From the NCBI RefSeq assembly GCF_048564905.1, contig NW_027328741.1, forward strand, positions 1,054,001 through 1,118,000: 64,000 nt of DNA, in the 5' to 3' direction. Below the pieces are notes generated by a model. That model was not told the DNA's origin and searched no databases. It saw only the letters and a program-made list of their open reading frames with translations. Each line of letters starts with the position of its first letter. Positions within the stretch are counted from its first letter, which is position 1. The stretch is from Vicugna pacos. Lineage: Eukaryota > Chordata > Mammalia > Artiodactyla > Camelidae. Shown here piece after piece: positions 52,010 through 64,000 of the stretch. Both the position numbers and the translations under genes were made by a program.

Positions 52010-53010
52010 CTAGGATCCAACAGCCACAACAAGCCTCGTGGAACACACCAACATTCCACCTGGAATCCAACCGGTAACTGCCATCCCCAATGGCTGCTGC
52101 ATCTTGTCAGTGTTGGGGGAGGGGCTGCATCCGACGAGAGGTTCCTAAAGTCAATGTGGTTCTGCCCACTAGCGTCCCATGGGCCTTTCTTCTTCCCTCT
52201 TTCCTTTTGTTCAGATCTGTATGCACAGTACCAATGGAGAGAAGTGTGTCCCTTTTCAGTTGAAGGTTTCACACGTCTTTAAACTTTCTAAGAGTTCACA
52301 GTACACAGAGACCCAGTAAAGGAGACTTATGTTCCTATAATATCCGTACAACCGGAATACATATGCGTCGCATGATTTCTGCTGAAAAACCCACACTCTC
52401 AGGACATGGATCTATTGGTTTCATGGGGGCTGAATTTCCAAGAAATGAAACCAACCCCAATGTGCACGTTACTGTCTGTCTCTTTTGTTCTTAGTACACT
52501 TTGGCAGAGCTACTTGCCTTTGTTATAGGCTTCTTACAATTCTTCTCTATGTAGCGTAGAATATGGCATACCTCCTTCTGTTGGAAGACATACAAGACTA
52601 CATCACGGACTAGGAATCTAGTGGATTACAAATCGGCATTTGGGTGAGGTCACGATATGCTCTTATGAATCTATATTTACGAATATGAATGCACGCCTCT
52701 GATTTCCGAATACAAGTGTGCTGAGTACATGCAAGCCGCAATACTGGGTCGATGCGTGCTGAATGATCCTTGACATCACCTTGAGTATTTTCTTTTGAAT
52801 AATCATGTTTCCCATGGTATATGTCAGCCAACCGTACCATTTTGGTGCATGTTTGTTGGTTTGATTCTTTGTTGGTCTGCTTCTCGCTTGTTTTGCAAAC
52901 TCGTCAGGACATGCATCTCTCCTTTCGCTTCAAACAGAGAGTCAAATAAGCTGATTCACTTAAGAGAGTGCTTCCAATCACCTATGATTTCCTGCTTCCC
53001 TCTCCAATCT

Positions 53011-53928
53011 TTAAGGTTTTGATGTCCTCCTTGCCTTCTTCTTGTTTCTTCTTTGCCACTCATGCTCTTCTTGCATTTCCAATAATGGTTTTCTTCTTTC
53101 CATTTCATCTTGCTGCTTTTATATTCCGGGGAGTATTCTCAACCTTCCTTTTAGAAGAAGTTTTGAACTGCTGAATTCTTTTATGATTTGCCGGTCTGTG
53201 GATTGCTCTAGCTCTGCCGTTATTAGAAATGGTGGTCATGTGGCATAGGCTACCCTAGGTGGCAGCATTTGGCCATTCAGGATATGGTCTGTGTCCTGGC
53301 ACTCCTCCCTGTCCTGCAATATTGCTGCCGAGTTATAAGCTGAAACCCCTCTGGAGGTTCCATTGTGACTATGTTGTTTCCTCCAGGTGCATTTTAAATC
53401 ACTGTGATATTCGTGAACTTTGTTGATTGGAATCATACAGCTGCTGGTAGGTCTATTGGGATTCCACCTCCTTTGGATGCTGTGTAATTCCTGAATTCGC
53501 ATAGATGATTTTTTCTTGGCTTTCAACAAGTTTCAGTCTGATATTTCTACAGATAAATTTTCAGACATATTTTATTTCTTTATCTCTTGCTTATCCATCT
53601 GGGACTCTTATGAATTCTAGTCTTTCATGCCCTGTCTTAACCCAGGATACAACAGCAATATTTTCATTGTTTTGCACTTGCTTTCCTATGTCCGAATCTG
53701 ACCGAGGGATTTCTGTTCCCCTGTCTTCACAGTCATTCACGCGTCCCTCTGCATTATCTAGTCTGCTAAGGACTGAATTTTAGCCCTGATATTATCACAT
53801 CCACTGAGTTTTCTGATATCTTTTGGCTCGTCTTTAGACTTTCTCTTCCCCTTTTCTGGTATTCTGCCTTTTGTGATTCTGAGACCCTTTTGTTCTTCAG
53901 TGTTTTCCTGACCTCCATTTTCAACACT
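53011..53928 (-). pseudogene. LINE-1 ORF1 remnant, unit 11
   Basis: Same decayed L1 ORF1, with the private change HNGTSRG for HKGTSRG in the C-terminal domain remnant. Confidence 0.8.
53252..53265 (+). promoter_or_regulatory. CTCF-like core motif, unit 11
   Basis: Identical core to unit 1, with the catttggcc flank. Confidence 0.45.
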
Positions 53929-56674
53929 TGGACTCCATAGCGTTTTGCAGTCTAGTTGTTTGAAAGCTTATCTTTTGGGCCTTCAATATCTTTGGAACTG
54001 AAAATGGTACTTCCTATTTCTTTTACTGTACTTCTTCATCTCTACTGGTCAGGTAATATCAGGTATCTAATGTAGATTTTTAGGGCTATGTTAAGTGAAA
54101 ATTTTAGACTCTTTTCTCTACGCAATTCCAAGGGATTTCTGTGAGGACAATTTCTCCTAGACATTGATGCCATATTCTGTTCCTGTGTGTGTTGTCTGGT
54201 ATATCTCCAATTGCTGGTGTTGCATTTGTTGTGATGAACAACCCATACTATTTCGATTAGCATAACTTCATTTTGATTACGCTTATCTCACAATTCTGAA
54301 AGTGCGCAGGACACGGCCTCTTGTGGAAATGAGGATTCTAAAAGTTCTCAGCTCTGCATTCTGCTCTATGTCATTTTGGAGTGTTTCCAAAACAGCAAAC
54401 TGAGAGTGCGCTTGTGCTTTGTAGTGCCACGGGAATGTCCCAATGAAAGCAGTTCTTCCCAGAGCTTCTCTGTCTACTGAAACACCAGTGGAAGCACATC
54501 CATGGATGTCACACATCAGGGCCTGCTGGAATGATCCCGCAGACCGACCTTGGTGTCCTCGCTGCCGTACCGTGCCGGTGCCAACCAAAATGTAGCATCC
54601 GATTTTGGGAGATAATGCTGAAGGAAATGCTTCCTCTTCTCACGCTGTGGACTTGGACCACTCTACCTTGTCCTATCATCCTTGTGGCACGGGTGCACGA
54701 AGGCCACCACAGAGCTGTTGCGCATCCTGTGCCTCAAACCAAACCATAATCCCATCCCGGGTTATGAATGTAGCAGATCCTAAGTCTTTTCATTCTGATT
54801 TCAAACCCAAGGCCCCCTGGATCCCTCAGACCAGATGCACGATAGCTCTGATTCAGCCCCACACGTGCTCTATTGGCAAAATGCCCAATTGGTCCCTTGT
54901 CCTGCAGATGCACTGGGTGTGGCCATGGGACATATCGGTAATCTCAACCGCGCGATCAGTGTGGTTGATTTATCATTGGTACACTGTTCGGTTTGCTCTC
55001 TTGATTAGACCCACCACATCCCACAACGCACTCCAGATCCCTGAGACTCAGCGTATGCCATCAACCGTAGCCCTATACCTCACTTACTGATGCTCCTGCT
55101 AACTGTAATTTGGCATCACGGATCTTGGTCTCAGAATCAACTGTGGGGATATTTTGCGCTGGTTTCTTTGAGTTCTGTCAGCCAAGCATCTGCTGTGCAC
55201 TCTTGTAAATCTCAGCACATCACCTTCAATCTCATGCCTCCTGTCCGCTTGAGAGGGTGCGTCCAAGTTAAACAGGGTTTCACCCTTGTTGGTCAGACCC
55301 TGCACTGGTTTCCATTCCCTGCTTTGCCTTCTCCTGCTTCCAGCTGTCCTGAGGCCTCATCCTGTCTTTGGAAGTAACAGACCTCTCTTCGGCAAGTGTC
55401 CTGTGCCAAAGGCTGGGTGAGTGGAGTTTTACATTTCTCTGTACAAGGGAGCGCGTGAGTGCAGGTTGCACTTCTTCTCTGCCAACTGGGCATCGATGAA
55501 TCAACACTATCCAGATACATTTCACAGAAATGTGATATTTGCTTAGCTCTTGGTTTCTATACAGCCGTGGTGGGAGGGGTTGTCCAAAGAAACCTGTTTT
55601 GACATTGTGTTGATATCTCATTTGCAGACTTTAAGAATTTTAACAGAATTCATTTCCATGTTTTGGGAGTTATACGAAAATGAAGTTATTTTTTGAAACA
55701 CACTAAATCGACCTAGAAGCCAGACTTGTCAATTTTGGTCACATTTTGTCAGCACTACGGAAAACCTAGACAGATAGAATGCAAACTAGCAGTCCAAACT
55801 GTTAAAGGGGTCATGTCAGCTCTTTACGGTTGAAGCCTCCGAGACCAACAGGAACCATGAAATAACTATTGGAAACATGAAATAACCCCCAACCTTGGAT
55901 ACACGTGGGCATGTGGTGCCCTTTAGTCCTATTTGTCACCTACTGGCCAATGTTGGCATTTCAAGGGGTAACATCCCTCTCTAGGAAAATACAAGAGGAA
56001 ACAAACCAAATATATACATTTAGGTTTGAATCCAAAAGCACCTAGAGACATTATAGCTAGGAGAACCCTGCTGCAGTTATGCTTGTCTATGGAGAACCAG
56101 GTGTTCTTCTATCAGTGATGAGAACAGTTAATCTTCCGATCATGTTGGGTAAAGCCATTTAACGCAACCAAGTCTGCACCCACATGATATAGTGCCCCCG
56201 GGGGCTTGACTCAAGTGAAAGACGATCCACATAAGCTGTGTCTTTAATGTCATTGGCGAATTTTACAGTACACTTCACTTTCTGACTTGTACTATTTACC
56301 TATACTGTCTTGAAAAACTGAGGCCTAATACAGATTCAAGTTCAGTCAAAGATTCCCCTCACTTACCACACTCCCTTCACCCCAGGGAAGACATAAACAC
56401 AACATTTGCTGAATCTAGCGGAAGGCCATCTTTTCTAGGTGTGAGCTAAGTATTCAATTCCTATCTATTTCAGCCGAGACTATTTGACCTTTAAGGAGTT
56501 CACTGTTGTTCACAGAGTGTGAAGCTGGAGGAATTCTGATTCTAGGAGGGACTTGCCCTTCTCCTAATGGCTTCATTGCCGCTCAGGTACTGAACCTTCA
56601 AAATGGATGCGTGAGTGGAGGGGAGGGAAGGGCAAGTGCTTGCTAGCTAGGCCCAAACCTGGGAAAAGGCTTAC

Positions 56675-57300
56675 CTGGGCTTGGTGAATTTTGGTCTGAA
56701 TGGCTTGGGAAGGCCCCTTGGGACGTGTGGATTCTCACGACCTCTTCCAAGAACAGGAGCGTTTTGATCATCTCTGCCATCTCTTCTCTTGCACACGTCA
56801 GGGACCTTGGACCCGTTCTTGGAGAAGAGAATTGAGGAACTTCCTCAAGTCCACGTTGGCACTCCGTATGTTTTTGACAGTATCAGCGAGGTTCAATATG
56901 TCTCCTGAATGTCTTTTGAGCCTGGTATCCTCTACAGCTGTCTCCACGCCAGTATTCTCCATTGGAGCAGAACATCTCTCATCCATGTGTTCGCATCTCT
57001 CCTCAATCCGTGCAGCCAGCTTTTCGGCCAGCTTCTCTTCGTGACTCCCCTAAAGTCGACTTCACCAGGACTGGGCAAGTCTGAAAGTACCTCGGAGCCT
57101 CACCAGTAAGCTGATGACAGGCAGATCTTCCACTGTCTGCCCTTTCAGGTTCTGGAAACTGACCTGTGAACTCAGGTCTTTGGGCAGCAGAAGTATCTCG
57201 AACTTACACAGCTTCCCGGACCAAACACCTAAGCCAAGCTCCACAGAGGCCTGCAGCCCCTCCATCACACTGATCCACCCACAGAACTCGGCCCGGTTAC
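56675..57300 (-). pseudogene. Exon-like block, unit 11
   Basis: Same borders; private change giving LADTVKNIRS for LADTGRNIRS in the second candidate exon. Confidence 0.35.
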
Positions 57301-58302
57301 CTAGGATCCAACAGCCACAACAAGCCTCGTGGAACACACCAACATTCCACCTGGAATCCAACCGGTAACTGCCATCCCCAATGGCTGCTGCATCTTGTCA
57401 GTGTTGGGGGAGGGGCTGCATCCGAAGAGAGGTTCCTAAAGTAAATGTGGTTCTGCCCACTAGCGTCCCATGGGCCTTTCTTCTTCCCTCTTTCCTTTTG
57501 TTCAGATCTGTATGCACAGTACCAATGGAGAGAAGTGTGTCCCTTTTCAGTTGAAGGTTTCACACGTCTTTAAACTTTCTAAGAGTTCACAGTACACAGA
57601 GACCCAGTAAAGGAGACTTATGTTCCTATAATATCCGTACAACCGGAATACATTTGCGTCGCATGATTTCTGCTGAAAAACCCACACTCTCAGGACATGG
57701 ATCTATTTGTTTCCTGGGGGCTGAATTTCCAAGAAATGAAACCAACCCCAATGTGCACGTTACTGTCTGTCTCTTTTGTTCTTAGTACACTTTGGCAGAG
57801 CTACTTGCCTTTGTTATAGGCTTCTTACAATTCTTCTCTACGTAGCGTAGAATATGGCATTCCTTCATCCTGTTGGAAGACATACAAGACTGCATCACGG
57901 ACTAGGAATCTAGTGGATTCCAAATCGGCATTTGGGTGAGGTCACGATATGCTCTTATGAATCTATATTTACGAATATGAATGCACGCCTCTGATTTCCG
58001 AATACAAGTGTGCTGAGTACATGCAAGCCGCAATACTGGGTCGATGCGTGCTGAATGATCCTTGACATCACCTTGAGTATTTTCTTTTGAATAATCATGT
58101 TTCCCATGGTATATGTCAGCCAACCGTACCATTTTGGTGCATGTTTGTTGGTTTGATTCTTTGTTGGTCTGCTTCTCGCTTGTTTGGCAAACACGTCAGG
58201 ACATGCATCTCTCCTTTCGCTTCAAACAGAGAGTCAAATAAGCTGATTCACTTAAGAGAGTGCTTCCAATCACCTATGATTTCCTGCTTCCCTCTCCAAT
58301 CT

Positions 58303-59220
58303 TTAAGGTTTTGATGTCCTCCTTGCCTTCTTCTTGTTTCTTCTTTTTCACTCATGCTCTTCTAGCATTTCCAATAATGGTTTTCTTCTTTCCATTTCAT
58401 CTTGCTGCTTTTCTATTCCCGGGAGTATTCTCAACCTTCCTTTTAGAAGAAGTTTTGAACTGCTGAATTCTTTTATGATTTGCCGGTCTGTGGATTGCTC
58501 TAGCTGTGCCGTTATTAGAAATGGTGGTCATGTGGCATAGGCTACCCTAGGTGGCAGCCTTTGGCCATTCAGGATATGGTCTATGTCCTGGCACTCCTCC
58601 CTGTCCTGCAATATTGCTGCCGAGTTATAAGCTGAAACCCCTCTGGAGGTTCCCTTGTGACTATGTTGTTTCCTCCAGGTGCATTTTAAATCACTGTGAT
58701 ATTCGTGAACTTTGTTGAATGGAATCATACAGCTGCTGGTAGGTCTATTGGGATTCCACCTCCTTTGGATGCTGTGTAATTCCTGAATTCGCATAGATGA
58801 TTTTTTCTTGGCTTTCAACAAGTTTCAGACTGATATTTCTACAGATAAATTTTCAGACATATTTTATTTCTTTATCTCTTGCTTTTCCATTTGGGACTCT
58901 TATGAATTCTTGTCTTTCATGCCCTATCTTAACCCAGGATACAACAGCAATATTTTCATTGTTTTGCACTTGCTTTCCTATGTCCGAATCTGACCGCGGG
59001 ATTTCTGTTCCCCTGTCTTCACAGTCATTCACGCGTCCCTCTGCATTATCTAGTCTGCTAAGGACTGAATTTTAGCCCTGATATTATCACATTCACTGAG
59101 TTTTCTGATATCTTTTGGCTCGTCTTTAGACTTTCTCTTCCCCTTTTCTGGTATTCTGCCTTTTGTGATTCTGAGACCCTTTTGATCTTCAGTGTTTTCC
59201 TGACCTCCATTTTCAACACT
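58303..59220 (-). pseudogene. LINE-1 ORF1 remnant, unit 12
   Basis: Same decayed L1 ORF1, with private changes including CMIPFNKV for CMIPINKV and CQDIDHIL for CQDTDHIL. Confidence 0.8.
58544..58557 (+). promoter_or_regulatory. CTCF-like core motif, unit 12
   Basis: Identical core to unit 1, with the cctttggcc flank. Confidence 0.45.
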
Positions 59221-61966
59221 TGGACTGCATAGCGTTTTGCAGTCTAATTGTTTGAAAGCTTATCTTTTGGGCCTTCAATATCTTTGGAACTGAAAATGGT
59301 ACTTCCTATTTCTTTTACTGTATTTCTTCATCTCTACTGGTCAGGTAATATCAGGTATCTAATGTAGATTTTTAGGGCTATGTTAAGTGAAAATTTTAGA
59401 CTCTTGTCTCTACGCAATTCCAAGGGATTTCTGTGAGGACAATTTCTCCTAGACATTGATGCCATATTGTCTTCCTGTGTGTGTTGTCTGGTATATCTCC
59501 AATTGCTGGTGTTGCATTTGTTGTGATGAAAAACCCATACTATTTCGATTAGCATAACTTCATTTTGATTACGCTTATCTCACAATTCTGAAAGTGCGCA
59601 GGACACGGCCTCTTGTGGAAATGAGGATTCTAAAGGTTCTCAGCTCTGCATTCTGCTCTATGTCATTTTGGAGTGTTTCCAAAACAGCAAACTGAGAGTG
59701 CGCTTGTGCTTTGTAGTGCCACGGGAATGTCCCAATGAAAGCAGTTCTTCCCAGAGCTTCTCTGTCTACTGAAACACCAGTGAAAGCACATCCATGGATG
59801 TCACAAATCAGGGCCTGCTGGAATGATCCCGCAGACCGACCTTGGTGTCCTCGCTGCCGTACCGTGCCGGTGCCATCCAAAATGTAGCATCCGATTTTGG
59901 GAGATAGTGCTGAAGGAAATGCTTCCTCTTCTCACGCTGTGGACTTGGACCACTCTACCTTGTCCTATCATCCTTGTGGCACGGGTGCACGAAGGCCACC
60001 ACAGAGCTGTTGCGCATCCTGTGCCTCAAACCAAACCATAATCCCAGCCCAGGTTATGAATGTAGCAGATCCTAAGGCTTTTCATTCTGATTTCAAACCC
60101 AAGGCACCCTGGATCCCTCAGACCAGATGCACGATAGCTCTGATTCAGCCCCACAAGTGCTCTATTGGCAAAATGCCCAATTGGTCCCTGGTCCTGCAGA
60201 TGCACTGGGTGTGGCCATGGGACATATCGGTAATCTCAACTGCGCGACCAGTGTGGTTGATTTATCATTGGTACACTGTTCGGTTTGCTCTCTTGATTAG
60301 ACCCACCACATCCCACAACGCACTCCAGATCCCTGAGACTCAGCGTATGCCATCAACCGTAGCCCTATACCTCACTTACCGATGCTCCTGCTAACTGTAA
60401 TTTGGCATCACGGATCTTGGTCTCAGAATCAACTGTGGGGATATTTTGCGCTGGTTTCTTTGAGTTCTGTCAGCCAAGCATCTGCTGTGCACTCTTGTAA
60501 ATCTCAGCACATCACCTTCAATCTCATGTCTCCTGTCCGCTTGAGAGTGTGCGTCCCAGTCAAACAGGGTTTCACCCTTGTTGGTCAGACCCTGCACTGG
60601 TTTCCATTCCCTGCTTTGCCTTCTCCTGCTTCCAGGTGTCCTGAGGCCTCATCCTGTCTTTGGAAGTAACAGACCTCTCTTCGGCAAGTGTCCTGTGCCA
60701 AAGGCTGGGTGAGTGGAATTTTACATTTCTCTGTACAAGGGAGCACGTGAGTGCAGGTTGCACTTCTCCTCTGCCAACTGGGCATCGATGAATCAACACT
60801 ATCCAGATACATTTCACATAAATGTGATATTTGCTTAGCTCTTGGTTTCTATACAGCCGTGGTGGGAGGGGTTGTCCAAAGAAACCTGTTTTGACATTGT
60901 GTTGATATCTCATTTGCAGTCTTTAAGAATTTTAACAGAATTCATTTCCATGTTTTGGGAGTTATACGAAAATGAAGTTATTTTTTGAAACACACTAAAT
61001 CGACCTAGAAGCCAGACTTGTCAATTTTGGTAACATTTTGTCAGCACTACGGAAAACCTAGACAGATAGAATGCAAACTAGCAGTCCAAACTGTTAAAGG
61101 GGTCATGTCAGCTCTTTACGGTTGAAGCCTCCGAGACCAACAGGAACCATGAAATAACTATTGGAAACATGAAATAACCCCCAACCTTGGATACACTTGA
61201 GCATGTGGTGCCCTTTAGTCCTATTTGTCACCTACTGGCCAATGTTGGCATTTCAAGGGGTAACATCCCTCTCTAGGAAAATACAAGAGGAAACAAACCA
61301 AATATATACATTTAGGTTTGAATCCAAAAGCACCTAGAGGCATTATAGCTAGGAGAACCCTGCTGCAGTTATGCTTGTCTATGGAGAACCAGGTGTTCTT
61401 CTATCAGTGATGAGAACAGTTAATCTTCCGATCATGTTCGGTAAAGCCATTTAACGCAACCAAGTCTGCACCCACATGATATAGTGCCCCCGGGGGCTTG
61501 ACTCAAGTGAAAGACGATCCACATAAGCTGTGTCTTTAATGTCATTGGCGACTTTTACAGTACACTTCACTTTCTGACTTGTACTATTTACCTATACTGT
61601 CTTGAAAAACTGAGGCCTAATACAGATTCAAGTTCAGTCAAAGATTCCCCTCACTTACCACACTCCCTTCACCCCAGGGAAGACATAAACACAACATTTG
61701 CTGAATCTAGCGGAAGGCCATCGTTTCTAGGTGTGAGCTAACTATTCAATTCCTATCTATTTCAGGCGAGACTATTTGACCTTTAAGGAGTTCACTGTTG
61801 TTCACAGAGTGTGAAGCTGGAGGAACTCTGATTCTAGGAGGGACTTGCCCTTCTCCTAATGGCTTCATTGCCGCTCAGGTACTGAACCTTCAAAATGGAT
61901 GCGTGAGTGGAGGGGAGGGAAGGGCAAGTGCTTGCTAGCTAGGCCCAAACCTGGGAAAAGGCTTAC

Positions 61967-62592
61967 CTGGGCTTGGTGAATTTTGGTCTGAATGGCTTGG
62001 GAAGGCCCCTTGGGACGTGTGGATTCTCACGACCTCTTCCAAGAACAGGAGCGTTTTGATCATCTCTGCCATCTCTTCTCTTGCACACGTCAGGGACCTT
62101 GGACCCGTTCTTGGAGAAGAGAATTGAGGAACTTCCTCAAGTCCACGTTGGCACTCCGTATGTTTCTGCCAGTATCAGCGAGGTTCAATATGTCTCCTGA
62201 ATGTCTTTTGAGCCTGGTATCCTCTACAGCTGTCTCCACGCCAGTATTCTCCATTGTAGCAGAACATCTCTCATCCATGTGTTCGCATCTCTCCTCAATC
62301 CGTGCAGCCAGCTTTTCGGCCAGCTTCTCTTCGTGACTCCCCTAAAGTCGACTTCACCAGGACTGGGCAAGTCTGAAAGTACCTCGGAGCCTCACCAGTA
62401 AGCTGATGACAGGCAGATCTTCCACTGTCTGCCCTTTCAGGTTCTGGAAACTGACCTGTGAACTCAGGTCTTTGGGCAGCAGAAGTATCTCGAACTTACA
62501 CAGCTTCCCGGACCAAACACCTAAGCCAAGCTCCACAGAGGCCTGCAGCCCCTCCATCACACTGATCCACCCACAGAACTCGGCCCGGTTAC
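61967..62592 (-). pseudogene. Exon-like block, unit 12
   Basis: Same borders and the common encoded version, with CSATMEN. Confidence 0.35.
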
Positions 62593-63594
62593 CTAGGATC
62601 CAACAGCCACAACAAGCCTCGTGGAACACACCAACATTCCACCTGGAATCCAACCGGTAACTGCCATCCCCAATGGCTGCTGCATCTTGTCAGTGTTGGG
62701 GGAGGGGCTGCATCCGAAGAGAGGTTCCTAAAGTAAATGTGGTTCTGCCCACTAGCGTCCCATGGGCCTTTCTTCTTCCCTCTTTCCTTTTGTTCAGATC
62801 TGTATGCACAGTACCAATGGAGAGAAGTGTGTCCCTTTTCAGTTGAAGGTTTCACACGTCTTTAAACTTTCTAAGAGTTCACAGTACACAGAGACCCAGT
62901 AAAGGAGACTTATGTTCCTATAATATCCGTACAACCGGAATACATATGCGTCGCATGATTTCTGCTGAAAAACCCACACTCTAAGGACATGGATCTATTT
63001 GTTTCATGGGGGCTGAATTTCCAAGAAATGAAACCAACCCCAATGTGCATGTTACTGTCTGTCTCTTTTGCACTTAGTACACTTTGGCAGAGCTACATGC
63101 ATTTGTTATAGGCTTCTTACAATTCTTCTCTACGTAGCGTAGAATATGGCATTCCTTCATCCTGTTGGAAGACATACAAGACTACATCACGGACTAGGAA
63201 TCCATTGGATTCCAAATCGGCATTTGGGTGAGGTCACGATATGCTCTTATGAATCTATATTTACGAATATGAATGCACGCCTCTGATTTCCGAATACAAG
63301 TGTGCTGAGTACATGCAAGCCGCAATACTGGGTCGATGCGTGCTGAATGATCCTTGACATCACCTTGAGTATTTTCTTTTGAATAATCATGTTTCCCATG
63401 GTATATGTCAGCCAACCGTACCATTTTGGTGCATGTTTGTTGGTTTGATTCTTTGTTGGTCTGCTTCTCGCATGTTTTGCAAACTCGTCAGGAAATGCAT
63501 CTCTCCTTTCGCTTCAAACAGAGAGTCAAATAAGCTGATTCACTTAAGAGAGTGCTTCCAATCACCTATGATTTCCTGCTTCCCTCTCCAATCT

Positions 63595-64000
63595 TTAAGG
63601 TTTTGATGTCCTCCTTGCCTTCTTCTTGTTTCTTCTTTGCCACTCATGCTCTTCTTGCATTTCCAATAATGGTTTTCTTCTTTCCATTTCATCTTGCTGC
63701 TTTTCTATTCCGGGGAGTATTCTCAACCTTCCTTTTAGAAGAAGTTTTGAACTGCTGAATTCTTTTATGATTTGCCGGTCTGTGGATTGCTCTAGCTCTG
63801 CCGTTATTAGAAATGGTGGTCATGTGGCATAGGCTACCCTAGGTGGCAGCCTTTGGCCATTCAGGATATGGTCTGTGTCCTGGCACTCCTCCCTGTCCTG
63901 CAATATTGCTGCCGAGTTATAAGCTGAAACCCCTCTGGAGGTTCCCTTGTGACTATGTTGTTTCCTCCAGGTGCATTTTAAATCACTGTGATATTCGTGA
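63595..64000 (-). pseudogene. LINE-1 ORF1 remnant, unit 13, cut by window end
   Basis: Only the C-terminal domain part of the decayed L1 ORF1 is inside the window. Confidence 0.75.
63836..63849 (+). promoter_or_regulatory. CTCF-like core motif, unit 13
   Basis: Identical core to unit 1, with the cctttggcc flank, shortly before the window ends. Confidence 0.45.

Larger units (their letters stand above)
47628..52918 (+). repeat. Array unit 10 (5291 bp)
   Basis: It is one base shorter than the reference around 52565-52580, where it reads gcatacctccttctgttgg. It shares gccaaccaaaatg near 49290, gcgatcagtg near 49661 and tacacgtgggca near 50610 with unit 11, and the patch near 50825-50849 with unit 7. 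Confidence 0.97.
52919..58210 (+). repeat. Array unit 11 (5292 bp)
   Basis: Shares several variants with unit 10 (gccaaccaaaatg near 54580, gcgatcagtg near 54951, tcagcactacgg near 55749). Private changes include cagctgtcctgagg near 55341 and tgtttttgacag near 56870. Its right part shares ccgaagagagg near 57422 with unit 12. Confidence 0.97.
58211..63502 (+). repeat. Array unit 12 (5292 bp)
   Basis: Carries private changes such as ctttttcactcatgc near 58343, tcttctagcatttcc near 58359, gtcccagtcaaacag near 60553 and catctaaggacatgg-type change (cactctaaggac) near 62979. Overall it has more private substitutions than units 5 and 6. Confidence 0.96.
1..64000. repeat. Macrosatellite array, about 12.1 units of 5.29 kb
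   Basis: The same sequence recurs at 1, 5293, 10584, 15876, 21168, 26460, 31752, 37044, 42337, 47628, 52919, 58211 and 63503, always in the same orientation. Spacings are 5292, 5291, 5292, 5292, 5292, 5292, 5292, 5293, 5291, 5291, 5292 and 5292 bp. Every internal landmark repeats at the same offset, so this is a true head-to-tail array and not dispersed copies. Unit length is far above that of classical satellites and within the range of mammalian macrosatellites such as DXZ4, D4Z4 or RS447; I do not recognise it as any of these. Neither array edge lies in the window. Confidence 0.98.
63503..64000 (+). repeat. Array unit 13, partial (498 bp)
   Basis: Continues the array to the window end with the same opening sequence. 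It carries the CTCF-like core and the first part of the L1 ORF1 remnant. The rest lies outside the window. Confidence 0.96.

Noticed and set aside
1-64000. CRISPR array, rRNA, tRNA or bacterial operons.
   Set aside because: The repeat unit is kilobases long with no spacers, no rRNA or tRNA structure was recognised, and there are no ordered bacterial genes with ribosome binding sites.

Overview
The whole window is one head-to-tail tandem array of a long repeat unit (a macrosatellite). Twelve complete units of 5,291-5,293 bp and a 498-bp thirteenth partial unit fill all 64,000 bases. No unique flanking sequence is visible on either side, so the array runs past both window ends. Unit boundaries used here are arbitrary: each unit starts at the copy of window base 1. 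Units differ mostly by single-base changes, and every net length change I can see is 1 bp.

The source looks like a placental or other therian mammal. Each unit carries, on the minus strand, a decayed LINE-1 ORF1. There are no bacterial gene features, coding density is very low, CpG is depleted but not absent, and exon-like pieces with GT/AG borders occur. I cannot name the species or chromosome.

Layout of one unit, using unit 1 coordinates: 1-92 is the 3' flank of the L1 ORF1 remnant. 93-1010 is the recognisable L1 ORF1 remnant (minus). 334-347 is a CTCF-like core inside that remnant (plus). 1011-1340 is a probable N-terminal or upstream L1 remnant. 1341-3590 has no recognised gene and includes a GC palindrome at 3276-3287. 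3757-4382 is an exon-like block on the minus strand with two candidate exons. 4383-5292 has no recognised gene and includes a short inverted repeat at 4919-4933.

Shared variants show that the units are mosaics. Units 5 and 6 are almost identical. A two-unit (10,584 bp) higher-order pattern links units 2-4 with units 4-6. Small patches link units 4 and 9, and units 7 and 10. This pattern fits unequal exchange and gene conversion. I found no intact protein gene that I can defend. The many short open frames persist on both strands because the units are homogenised, and several are interrupted in some units. The most interesting possibility is an architectural array like DXZ4, with one CTCF-like motif per unit, all in one orientation; this is inference from motif matching by eye.
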